From Hyphomicrobiales bacterium (lineage in GTDB: Bacteria; Pseudomonadota; Alphaproteobacteria; Rhizobiales; Beijerinckiaceae), in assembly GCA_027489835.1 (NCBI GenBank), contig JAIXZF010000169.1, positions 1 to 7,790 of the forward strand: 7,790 nt of DNA. The letters run 5' to 3'. The translations under genes were made by a program, and so were the position numbers. The number at the start of each line of letters is the position of its first letter. Position 1 is the first letter of the stretch. Below the pieces are notes generated by a model. It was not told the DNA's origin. It searched no databases and saw nothing but the letters and a program-made list of their open reading frames with translations. Shown here one piece after another: positions 1-5,866 of the stretch.

Positions 1-26
1 GCCGGGCCGGGCGAAGCGAAGCGCGC

Positions 27-689
27 TCACTTCACCTCGACCGGGCCGCCCCGCACCAGCGCGAGATAGAGATCGGCACGCTGGCGAAGCGCCTGCGGCG
101 CGTCGCGGTCGATGACGATTTGGTCGAACCAGCGGCCCGCCTCGTCGAGATTCTGCGCCTTGAGCGCCGATACGCCCAGCAGCTCGCGGGCGGTATGCCG
201 CCACATGCCGGCCGCGCCGGCGAGCGGCTCGAGCGCGGCCTTGATCTCGGCATAGGGCGCGGCGTCGACCTTGAGCATGGCAGAGCGGATGCGCGCGAGG
301 TCGCGGAAGGCCGGCTCGACGGCGGCGTCGGCGGCGAGCGCGTCGAACATGCGTGCGCCATCGGCAGGCTCACGGCGGGCCGCTTCCGAGGCCAGCCTGA
401 AGCGGGCCACGAGCTGGTAGCCGCCTGCACTCTCCTGGGCGAGTTCGCCAAGTGTCTTTTCGGCCTCCTCGCCACGGTTCTCGCGCGATGCCTTGAGCGC
501 GCCTTCAAGCCGCGCGCTGACCGCCTGCGCCGCCAGCTCCTGGCGATGCAGCCAGAAGCGCCAGCCGCCGACGGCCAGCACCAGCAGGATGAGGAGAGAG
601 ATGATCAGCGTGGAATGCTTGCGCCAGAGTTCGGCGACCTTGTCGCGGCGAACCTCCTCGTCGATTTCGCGCAGAAAGTTGTCGGTCAT
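27..689 (-). CDS. YfgM-like membrane-anchored tetratricopeptide protein (TPR_21 family)
   Basis: The 220-residue protein has a short charged cytoplasmic N-terminus (residues 1-26, starting MTDNFLREIDEEVRRDK), one hydrophobic helix at about 27-47, and an Ala-rich helical remainder of TPR character (for example residues 160-210, with alternating Leu/Ala/Arg). This layout, the N-terminal Glu/Arg-rich patch and the length match the YfgM/TPR_21 family: inner-membrane proteins with a periplasmic helical domain that associate with the Sec translocon and periplasmic chaperones in E. coli. In many alphaproteobacteria the next genes are bamB and der; they would lie beyond the left edge here, which I cannot see. 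The ATG is preceded by only a weak purine-rich site. It follows queA after 88 bases, so it may have its own promoter. Family assignment is fairly sure; the specific function is inferred from the family. Confidence 0.8.
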   Translation of the reverse strand: MTDNFLREIDEEVRRDKVAELWRKHSTLIISLLILLVLAVGGWRFWLHRQELAAQAVSARLEGALKASRENRGEEAEKTLGELAQESAGGYQLVARFRLASEAARREPADGARMFDALAADAAVEPAFRDLARIRSAMLKVDAAPYAEIKAALEPLAGAAGMWRHTARELLGVSALKAQNLDEAGRWFDQIVIDRDAPQALRQRADLYLALVRGGPVEVK

Positions 690-733
690 GCTCGGGCTTC
701 ACGGCGGATGCGGTTTTCGGGATGTCGCGCGGG

Positions 734-742
734 GTTAGCACA
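734..742 (-). promoter_or_regulatory. candidate extended -10 promoter element for the TPR gene
   Basis: Read on the minus strand, this is TGT followed by GCTAAC, resembling an extended -10 element. It sits about 45 bases before the ATG at 689, in the 88-base space after queA. No good -35 is found at 16-18 bases; a TTGCCG upstream is only 10 bases away, too close. Weak, visual evidence only. Confidence 0.2.
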
Positions 743-777
743 GCCGATCCGGCAACGCGAGACACTTCCCGCCCGGC

Positions 778-1863
778 TCAGCGCGCCGGAAAGAGCAGGC
801 TAGAATCGCCGTACGAGTAGAAGCGGTAGCCGGAGGCCATCGCGTGGGCATAGGCCGCGTGCATCGTGTCAATCCCGCTGAAGGCGGAGACGAGCATGAA
901 CAGCGTCGACCGCGGCAGATGGAAGTTGGTCATCAGCGCATCCACGCCTCGGAAGACATGGCCCGGCGTGATGAAGATGGAGGTGTCGCCCGAGAACGGG
1001 GCGATGGCGCCTGTGGCGCGCGCGCAGCTCTCGAGGAGCCTCAGCGAGGTCGTGCCGACGGCGACGACCCGGCCGCCGGCCGCCCGCGCCGCGTTGAGCC
1101 GGCGCGCCACATCCTCGCTGACGCTGCCCCATTCGGCATGCATCCGGTGGTCTCGCGTGTCGGTGGCCTTCACGGGGAGGAAAGTGCCTGCCCCGACATG
1201 CAGCGTGACGAACTCGCGGGAAATCCCACGCGCGTCGAGCCGCTGGAAAAGGTCGTCCGTGAAATGCAGGCCCGCCGTCGGTGCGGCCACGGCGCCGTCT
1301 GCCCTTGCATAGACGGTCTGGTAATCGGCCGAGTCGCGGGCATCGGTCGGCCGCTTGCCGGCGATGTAGGGCGGCAGAGGCAACTCCCCCATCCGCGCGA
1401 TGGCCTCGTCCAGCGCCGGGCCCGACAGCTCGAACGCGAGCTCGACCTCGCCGCCCTCGCCCTTCGACAGAACGGTCGCATCCATCCGCGACAGCGCGCA
1501 GGCGCCGCCGTCTGCATCGTGTCCGAAACGGACGACGTCCCCGGGGGCGAGTTTCTTGGCCGGGCGTGCGAACGCCAGCCAGCGCGAGGCGTCCTCGCGC
1601 TTGTGGAGCATGATCTCGACGCGGGCGCCGGACCCGTCCTTGAGCCTGACGCCGCGCAGGCGCGAGGGGATCACCCGCGTGTCGTTGAGCACCAGAACGT
1701 CGCCAGGGCGCAGCAGATCCGGCAGGTCCCTGACGACGTGATCCGCCAACGCCTCCGCGTCACCCGGACGGACGAGCAGGAGCCGGGCCATGTCGCGCGG
1801 CTCCGCCGGCCTCAGCGCGATCAGGCGCTCCGGCAGCTCGAAGTCGAACCGCGCGACATCCAT
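778..1863 (-). CDS. queA: QueA, S-adenosylmethionine:tRNA ribosyltransferase-isomerase
   Basis: QueA transfers and isomerises the ribosyl group of S-adenosylmethionine onto preQ1 at position 34 of tRNAs with a GUN anticodon, giving epoxyqueuosine, the penultimate step of queuosine synthesis in the cytoplasm. The 361 residues carry the family motifs in order: DFELPERLIA (7-16), NDTRVIP (60-66), GELPLPPYI (159-167), AAPTAGLHF (193-201), HVGAGTF (222-228), VGTTSLR (269-275), TNFHLPRST (312-320) and a C-terminal YRFYSYGD. The length is normal and the gene looks intact. The ATG lies 21 bases after the stop of the upstream cyclophilin gene, suggesting co-transcription; an AGGG lies rather far upstream as a weak ribosome site. 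In many relatives queA is followed by tgt; here the next gene downstream is the TPR protein instead. Confidence 0.97.
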   Translation of the reverse strand: MDVARFDFELPERLIALRPAEPRDMARLLLVRPGDAEALADHVVRDLPDLLRPGDVLVLNDTRVIPSRLRGVRLKDGSGARVEIMLHKREDASRWLAFARPAKKLAPGDVVRFGHDADGGACALSRMDATVLSKGEGGEVELAFELSGPALDEAIARMGELPLPPYIAGKRPTDARDSADYQTVYARADGAVAAPTAGLHFTDDLFQRLDARGISREFVTLHVGAGTFLPVKATDTRDHRMHAEWGSVSEDVARRLNAARAAGGRVVAVGTTSLRLLESCARATGAIAPFSGDTSIFITPGHVFRGVDALMTNFHLPRSTLFMLVSAFSGIDTMHAAYAHAMASGYRFYSYGDSSLLFPAR

Positions 1864-1884
1864 GGCGTCAGCCGCAACCCTGGG

Positions 1885-2352
1885 TCAGGCGTCGGCCATG
1901 ACCTTCATCGAGACGATCGAATCGGGATCGCGCACGGGCTCGCCGCGCTTGATGCGGTCGACATTCTCCATGCCTTCGACGACCTGGCCCCAGACCGTGT
2001 ACTGCTTGTTCAGCCAGGCCGAGTCCTCGAAGCAGATGAAGAACTGCGAGTTCGCGGAGTTCGGATTGGCCGCACGCGCCATCGAGCAGGTGCCGCGGAC
2101 ATGCGATTCCGCCGAGAATTCCTGCTTGAGGTCCGGCATGTCCGAACCGCCGGTGCCGGTGCCGTGAGGGCAGCCGGTCTGCGCCATGAAGCCGTCGATG
2201 ACGCGGTGGAACTTGATGCCGTCATAGAAGCCCTGGCGGGCCAGGGTCTTGATGCGCTCGACATGGTTCGGCGCGAGGTCGGGGCGCATGGCGATGACGA
2301 CCTTGCCTTTGGTGGTTTCGAGGACAAGCGTGTTCTGGGGATCGAGGCTCAT
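1885..2352 (-). CDS. ppiB: Cytosolic cyclophilin-type peptidyl-prolyl cis-trans isomerase
   Basis: This 155-residue single-domain cyclophilin catalyses cis-trans isomerisation of X-Pro bonds during protein folding. It has no signal peptide, so it should act in the cytoplasm. The active-site block FHRVIDGFMAQTG (48-60) supplies Arg50, Phe55 and Gln58, equivalent to human CypA Arg55, Phe60 and Gln63; NSQFFICF (101-108) supplies Gln103 and Phe105. Trp113 in AWLNKQYTVWG aligns with CypA Trp121, the cyclosporin-contacting residue. The C-terminus (PDSIVSMKVMADA) is typical of alphaproteobacterial copies. A GGAAA five bases before the ATG is the likely ribosome site. It is the second gene of a tandem pair, 61 bases after ppiA and 21 bases before queA, and is very similar to ppiA in DNA as well as protein. 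Confidence 0.96.
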   Translation of the reverse strand: MSLDPQNTLVLETTKGKVVIAMRPDLAPNHVERIKTLARQGFYDGIKFHRVIDGFMAQTGCPHGTGTGGSDMPDLKQEFSAESHVRGTCSMARAANPNSANSQFFICFEDSAWLNKQYTVWGQVVEGMENVDRIKRGEPVRDPDSIVSMKVMADA

Positions 2353-2413
2353 GATGGTTTCCAGGTGAGAATGGGACGGCGCGCGGCGCCGGCTTGGGGT
2401 TGAGGGATCGCGG

Positions 2414-2980
2414 TCAGCGCGCGTCGGCGAGCAGCTTCATGCTGACGATGCGGTCGGGAGCGCGCACCGCGCCGTTGGCGGCGCTGTCGCCCTTCTTGAT
2501 CTTGCGCACGACATCCATGCCCGAGACCACGTCGCCGAACAGCGTGTACTGGCCGGTGAGCGAACCGCAGCCCTCGAAGCAGATGAAGAACTGCGAGTTG
2601 GCGGAATTCGGATCCTGCGCGCGCGCCATGCCGACCGAGCCGACGCGGAACGGCTCGCGGCTGAACTCCGCCGGAACGTTCGGCAGGTCGGACTTGCCGG
2701 TGCCGGTGCCGGTCGGATCGCCCGTCTGCGCCATGAAGCCGTCGATGACGCGGTGGAAGACGATGCCGTCATAGAAGCCGCGCTTGGTGAGCGTCTTGAT
2801 CTGGTCGACATGACGGGGGGCCAGGTCGGGCCTGAGCCTGATCGTGACGCGGCCATCCTTGGTCTCCAGCACGACCGTGTTCTGCGGATCGGGCGCGCCC
2901 TGCGCATGCGCAGGCGCCACGCCGACGAAAGCCGCGGTGGCCGTCATCGCGAACGCGGCGGCCCAAAGTTTCAACGTCAT
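2414..2980 (-). CDS. ppiA: Exported (periplasmic) cyclophilin-type peptidyl-prolyl cis-trans isomerase
   Basis: From the ATG at 2980 this is a 188-residue cyclophilin with a clear Sec signal peptide: Lys4, a hydrophobic Ala-rich core (about 5-22) and an AHA|Q cleavage site after residue 26. The mature protein would fold substrates in the periplasm. Catalytic residues are Arg77, Phe82 and Gln85 in FHRVIDGFMAQTG (75-87) and Gln130/Phe132 in NSQFFICF (128-135). At the position of CypA Trp121 it has Leu141, unlike its neighbour ppiB. The start is set by GGAGAA four bases upstream of the ATG; an in-frame TTG at 3013 would spoil the signal peptide and lacks such a site. It appears to be the first gene of a ppiA-ppiB-queA transcription unit, with its promoter somewhere in the long upstream gap. 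Confidence 0.95.
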   Translation of the reverse strand: MTLKLWAAAFAMTATAAFVGVAPAHAQGAPDPQNTVVLETKDGRVTIRLRPDLAPRHVDQIKTLTKRGFYDGIVFHRVIDGFMAQTGDPTGTGTGKSDLPNVPAEFSREPFRVGSVGMARAQDPNSANSQFFICFEGCGSLTGQYTLFGDVVSGMDVVRKIKKGDSAANGAVRAPDRIVSMKLLADAR

Positions 2981-2984
2981 GATC

Positions 2985-2990
2985 TTCTCC
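2985..2990 (-). promoter_or_regulatory. ribosome binding site that fixes the ppiA start
   Basis: The minus strand reads GGAGAA followed by GATC and ATG. This is one of the better Shine-Dalgarno sequences in the window and decides for the ATG at 2980, which opens directly onto a signal peptide, over the upstream in-frame TTG at 3013. Confidence 0.75.
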
Positions 2991-3181
2991 GCTGATGCGA
3001 GGCAAACAGGCAAGCGTGGGTAGCGAGCCAGCCCCGCGATGACAAGAAGGATGGGCCGAAATCAGCCCATAACGTGACCGAACGAAACCGCTGCAGTTCA
3101 AGCCCCTCATTCCATGCGAAAATTTGAGGCAGGCATGCTAAAAATGGTGACAGTACGAAAAACATCGGGTACCGTTTCAAC
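2991..3181. promoter_or_regulatory. non-coding leader and presumed divergent promoter region between ppiA and the candidate sRNA
   Basis: No protein gene is credible here. The stretch at 3114-3180 is distinctly richer in A and T than its surroundings, with runs such as CTAAAAATGG and GAAAAACATC, as expected of promoter DNA. On the plus strand GTGACA (3147-3152) and TACCGT (3170-3175) are 17 bases apart and could form a sigma-70 promoter firing rightwards. On the minus strand TTGAAA (3180-3175) and CGTACT (3157-3152) are also 17 bases apart and could serve ppiA; a second TTGAAC on that strand, near 3101-3096, lacks a good -10. These are visual matches, good at -35 and poor at -10, so the exact promoters remain uncertain. 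Confidence 0.3.
3051..3070. repeat. inverted repeat upstream of ppiA
   Basis: ATGGGC and GCCCAT form a perfect 6-base dyad around an 8-base centre, about 70-90 bases before the ppiA ATG. It could be an operator or a hairpin in the ppiA leader. On the minus strand it is followed by CCTTCTTGTC, which is too poor in T to call a terminator. Confidence 0.4.
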
Positions 3182-3340
3182 GTTGGTCACGCGAGGGGCG
3201 CTCGACAAGAGTCTCCGGCGGTCCAGGTCTCGGGAGGAGCAAACGCCCGGTCGGTGTCGAGAACGCGCTTTCAAAGCGCGCCGCGCTTCGGGAAAAAATC
3301 AAATTTCGCAAGCAAGGCTTCGGCCTTGCTTTTTCTTTTT
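3182..3340 (+). ncRNA. candidate intergenic small RNA ending in an intrinsic terminator
   Basis: A strong plus-strand terminator at 3310-3340 has no plus-strand protein gene upstream, so some other transcript should end there. The sequence before it can fold: CTCGACA (3201-3207) pairs with TGTCGAG (3255-3261); inside that, CCGGCG (3215-3220) pairs with CGCCCGG (3244-3250) with one bulged base; and CGCGC/GCGCG at 3264-3280 forms a further hairpin. Together this would be a rod, a small hairpin and the terminator, about 160 nt if the possible promoter at 3147-3175 is used. I do not recognise the family. The core lacks the invariant motifs of SRP RNA, and nothing resembles tRNA, tmRNA or RNase P RNA. 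The 5' end is a guess. The unit would be divergent from ppiA and convergent with the DUF1467 operon. Confidence 0.4.
3310..3340 (+). terminator. strong rho-independent terminator (plus strand)
   Basis: AAGCAAGGC and GCCTTGCTT make a perfect 9-bp stem closed by a stable C(TTCG)G tetraloop, immediately followed by TTTCTTTTT. This is a textbook intrinsic terminator for rightward transcription. Leftward, the stem is preceded by A-rich sequence but followed by TTGCGAAATTTG, a poor T-tract, so it would act less well for the DUF1467 operon, though it lies about 50-80 bases past that operon's last stop codon. Confidence 0.85.
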
Positions 3341-3388
3341 GGGAGCATCGCGCCTTCCTGCCCTGGGCAATCGGCAGGCACTGCCCGC
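3341..3388. other. short non-coding spacer after the DUF1467 stop
   Basis: This spacer contains a small palindrome, TGCCC-T-GGGCA (3359-3369), and further GGCAG/CTGCC pairing possibilities on the minus strand. None is followed by a T-tract. It may form part of the 3' end of the minus-strand operon transcript. Confidence 0.3.
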
Positions 3389-3619
3389 TCAGAATTCAGC
3401 CCAGACCCATAGCCACCAGACGATCGCGAACACGGGCAGCGACAACACGCTGGTCAGCAACGCCTTGCGCAGCAGGTCGGGCGACGCGGGCGCGCCCGGG
3501 TCGGTGCCGGCCGTGATCTCACCCTGCTCGGCCTGGCTGCGCACGTTGATGGGCAGCACGCAGAACAGCACGGTCCACCAGATGACGAAGTAGATCGCGA
3601 AAGCGGCCAGCGGCGACAT
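3389..3619 (-). CDS. DUF1467 family small inner-membrane protein
   Basis: This 76-residue protein has two hydrophobic helices, at about residues 4-24 (rich in Trp, Phe and Val) and 53-73 (ending WWLWVW). They are joined by a polar loop with the family hallmark LPINVRSQAEQGE then TAGTDPGAPASP (residues 22-47). The pattern matches DUF1467, a conserved alphaproteobacterial family of unknown function. AAGGAG nine bases before the ATG supports this start. It follows mce after 56 bases and is the last gene of the nuoN-to-DUF1467 run. In many relatives proS comes next on the same strand; here it is replaced by a non-coding gap. No enzymatic residues are evident, and a function should not be assigned. 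Confidence 0.9.
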   Translation of the reverse strand: MSPLAAFAIYFVIWWTVLFCVLPINVRSQAEQGEITAGTDPGAPASPDLLRKALLTSVLSLPVFAIVWWLWVWAEF

Positions 3620-3635
3620 GCCTCAATTCTCCTTG

Positions 3636-3659
3636 GCGGCCCCGCGCGGGGCGGCCGGC
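3636..3659. repeat. GC-rich hairpin between mce and the DUF1467 gene
   Basis: The perfect palindrome GCCCCGCGCGGGGC, extendable on one side with a bulge by CGG/CCG, lies in the 56-base space between the two genes. It could form a stable hairpin in the operon transcript. There is no T-tract, so it is not an intrinsic terminator; it may affect processing or stability of the mRNA, or do nothing. Confidence 0.45.
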
Positions 3660-3675
3660 TCTACATCGGGCAGGA

Positions 3676-4080
3676 TCAGACCTGTTCCAACTCGGTCAAA
3701 GCGCCGCAGAAGTCCTTGGGATGAAGGAAGATCACGGGCTTGCCGTGGGCGCCGATCCGGGGCTCGCCATCGCCGAGGACGCGCGCGCCCATCGCCTTCA
3801 TCTGGTCCCGCGCCGCAATGATGTCCTCGACCTCGTAGCAGATGTGATGGACGCCGCCCTCGGGGTTCTTCTCAAGGAAGCGTGCGATGGGCGAGGCCTC
3901 CCCGAGCGGCTCGAGCAGTTCGACCTTTGTGTTCGGCAGTTCGACGAACACCACGGTGACGCCATGCTCGGCCAGCGCCTGCGGGGCGGTGACGCGCGCG
4001 CCGAGCGCATCGCGGTAGCGCGCCGTCGCAGCGGCCAGATCAGGCACAGCGATGGCGACATGGTTGAGGCGGCCGATCAT
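3676..4080 (-). CDS. mce: Methylmalonyl-CoA epimerase (VOC superfamily)
   Basis: The enzyme interconverts the two C2 epimers of methylmalonyl-CoA, passing the product of propionyl-CoA carboxylase to methylmalonyl-CoA mutase and on to succinyl-CoA. The 134-residue length is normal. Two VOC half-domains are visible: NHVAIAVPDL (6-15) with likely metal ligand His7, then VELLEP (53-58), and the second half GGVHHICYEVEDI (75-87) with likely ligand His79. The C-terminal block GAHGKPVIFLHPKDFCG and LTELEQV (110-134) includes Glu130, a likely ligand. These ligand assignments follow the family pattern. GAGGAG six bases before the ATG is a good ribosome site. It starts 49 bases after rnj. The pathway begins with a biotin-dependent carboxylase, which fits the presence of birA in the same run of genes. 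Confidence 0.94.
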   Translation of the reverse strand: MIGRLNHVAIAVPDLAAATARYRDALGARVTAPQALAEHGVTVVFVELPNTKVELLEPLGEASPIARFLEKNPEGGVHHICYEVEDIIAARDQMKAMGARVLGDGEPRIGAHGKPVIFLHPKDFCGALTELEQV

Positions 4081-4129
4081 CGGGGTCTCCTCGCTGCAGG
4101 TATCTGGCCCATACGCCTGAGGTTGCGCG

Positions 4130-5797
4130 CTAGACCTCGATCACCAGCGCATGGACGACGGGCTTCTTGCCCCATTCCTCCCCGACCGCGCCGCGGACGG
4201 CGCGCTCGATGGCGTTGCGCAGCCCCTCGGGGTCGCGGCGGCGCTGCTTGGGCATGTTCTCCACAAGGTCCAGAACGGCGTCGTTGACGACGTCCTCGAA
4301 GCTGTCGCCGTCGAGCGTCTTGGACGGCATGCCCATGCAGGCGACTTCGAGGTCGCCCGCGATGTTGCCCTTGTCGTCTATGGCAATGGCGACCGAGACG
4401 ATTCCGGCGAAGGACAGCTTGCGCCGCTCCGGCACCGTCTTCTCGCCAGCCCCGATCTTGAGGTCGCCATCCTGGAAAACGCGCGAGACCTGCACGTCGT
4501 CGATCTTGGCAGCGCCCCGCTCGCTCAACTCGATCATGTCGCCATTTGTCGCGAGGAGGACGTTCGGCACGCCGAGTTCCTTCGCCAGCTTGACGTGCTC
4601 GGTGAGGTGCAGCGGCTCGCCATGGGCGGGAATGGCGATCTTCGGCCGGACCCAGGCATACATGCGCTTCATTTCCTCGCGGCGGGGATGTCCGGAGACA
4701 TGAACTAGCGCGCTGCGGTCCGTGATGATCTCGACGCCCTGCAGGGAGAGCGCGTTCATGATCTTGCCCACGGCCTTCTCGTTGCCGGGAATCGTGCGGG
4801 ATGAGAAGATCAGCCGATCGCCCGGCGACAGGGCGATCTCCGGATGCTCGTCCTCGGCGATCCGCGCCAGCGCGGCGCGCGGCTCTCCCTGGCTGCCGGT
4901 GAGGATAGCGACGACCTTCTCGCGCGGCAGGTAGCCGTAGGTCTGCGCGCTGCGGAAATCCGGCAGGTCGTCCAGCATGCCGCATTCGCGCGCGACGTCG
5001 ATGACGCGCTCCATGGCGCGGCCGACCACGACCACCTCGCGCTTGCAGGCCTTGGCCGCCTCGGCGACGGCGCGGATGCGCGCCACGTTGGAGGCGAAGG
5101 TCGTCAGCGCGACCCGGCCCGGCGCAGTGCGGATCAACTCGGTCAGCGTCGCAGCGACGTCGGCCTCGCCGGGGCTGACACCGTCGCGCATCACGTTGGT
5201 CGAGTCGCAGACCATGGCGAGGACACCCTCGTCGCCCAAGGCTTCCAGCCGCGCCTTGTCCGTGGCCCAGCCGACATGCGGGGTGTCGTCGATCTTCCAG
5301 TCGCCCGTGTGGACGACGAGGCCGGCCGGGGTGCGGATGGCGAGGCCGCAGCTCTCGGGGATGGAATGGGCCATCTTGATGAATTCGACGGAGAAGGGCC
5401 CGAACTCGTAGGCAACGCCCGGCACGGCGACGTGTAGCGGGATCTTGGGCGCGCCCGGCTCGTTGAGCTTGCGGGTCTCGAGCAGGCCCGCAGCGAACCG
5501 CGTGCACCAGACCGGTACGCGCAGCTTCGGCCACAGCGCCGCCAGCGCGCCGATGTGATCCTCATGGGCGTGCGTGATGATGATCGCGAGCAGGTCCTTG
5601 CGGCGCTCCTCGATGAAGGAGAGGTCCGGCAGGATGAGGTCCACGCCCGGCGCCTCGGGCCCGGCGAAGGTGACGCCGCAATCCACGAGGATCCATTTTC
5701 GGCCGCGCTCCGGCCCGAAGCCGTAGAGCGCCGCGTTCATTCCGATTTCGCCCAATCCGCCGAGCGGACAGAAGACGAGCTGATCTGCCTGTGCCAT
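4130..5797 (-). CDS. rnj: Ribonuclease J (beta-CASP metallo-beta-lactamase nuclease)
   Basis: RNase J is a 5'-3' exoribonuclease and endonuclease; in alphaproteobacteria that have been studied it matures rRNA 5' ends alongside RNase E. From the ATG at 5797 the protein has 555 residues, a normal length. Key motifs are the metal-binding HAHEDH (76-81), AHSIPE with His142, TGDWK with Asp164, CDSTN (195-199), the beta-CASP elements GSQGEP (299-304) and SSRTIPGNE (330-338), and VHVSGHPRREE with His368. The C-terminal domain ends HALVIEV. All catalytic positions appear intact. An AAAGG lies almost touching the ATG, so ribosome binding looks sub-optimal. An in-frame TTG at 5851 would add 18 residues with no resemblance to the family, so it was not chosen. 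The gap to birA is 69 bases. Confidence 0.96.
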   Translation of the reverse strand: MAQADQLVFCPLGGLGEIGMNAALYGFGPERGRKWILVDCGVTFAGPEAPGVDLILPDLSFIEERRKDLLAIIITHAHEDHIGALAALWPKLRVPVWCTRFAAGLLETRKLNEPGAPKIPLHVAVPGVAYEFGPFSVEFIKMAHSIPESCGLAIRTPAGLVVHTGDWKIDDTPHVGWATDKARLEALGDEGVLAMVCDSTNVMRDGVSPGEADVAATLTELIRTAPGRVALTTFASNVARIRAVAEAAKACKREVVVVGRAMERVIDVARECGMLDDLPDFRSAQTYGYLPREKVVAILTGSQGEPRAALARIAEDEHPEIALSPGDRLIFSSRTIPGNEKAVGKIMNALSLQGVEIITDRSALVHVSGHPRREEMKRMYAWVRPKIAIPAHGEPLHLTEHVKLAKELGVPNVLLATNGDMIELSERGAAKIDDVQVSRVFQDGDLKIGAGEKTVPERRKLSFAGIVSVAIAIDDKGNIAGDLEVACMGMPSKTLDGDSFEDVVNDAVLDLVENMPKQRRRDPEGLRNAIERAVRGAVGEEWGKKPVVHALVIEV

Positions 5798-5866
5798 GCC
5801 TTTCGTCAGTAAGGGTAATGCACGCGGGGTCAATGGCAATTGGCGCGGCAAGCGGGGCCATCCCGC

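Noticed and set aside
1..26. GC-rich repeat-like bases at the left edge
   Set aside because: Too short to interpret without the sequence beyond the window; no hairpin with a T-tract and no start codon context could be judged.
844..2403. 519-codon open frame on the plus strand across queA and ppiB
   Set aside because: It lies antisense to two well-recognised genes in GC-rich DNA, where long shadow frames are common; its protein is Arg/Ala/Gly-rich with no recognisable domain.
2981..3013. Extended ppiA start at an in-frame TTG
   Set aside because: It would put 11 extra residues before a perfect signal peptide, whereas the ATG at 2980 has a strong GGAGAA site.
3184..3191. Inverted pair GGTCACG here and CGTGACC at 3073-3079
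   Set aside because: Seven bases separated by more than 100 is expected by chance; not treated as an operator pair.
3220..3250. Resemblance to the SRP (4.5S) RNA core: CAGGTC followed by GGGAGGAGCA
   Set aside because: The invariant GGAA tetraloop with its flanking G and the AGCAGCC strand of SRP domain IV are not present, and the surrounding helices do not match.
3114..3593. 159-codon plus-strand frame through the non-coding gap
   Set aside because: It runs straight through a strong plus-strand terminator and into antisense of the DUF1467 gene; the composition is low-complexity and no family is recognised.
4077..5534. 485-codon minus-strand frame overlapping rnj
   Set aside because: It is a frame-shifted shadow of RNase J, Arg-rich and without motifs; the true frame carries all RNase J catalytic residues.
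5798..5851. Extended rnj start at an in-frame TTG
   Set aside because: The 18 added residues do not resemble RNase J N-termini; the ATG at 5797 gives the usual beginning before FCPLGGLGEIGMN.
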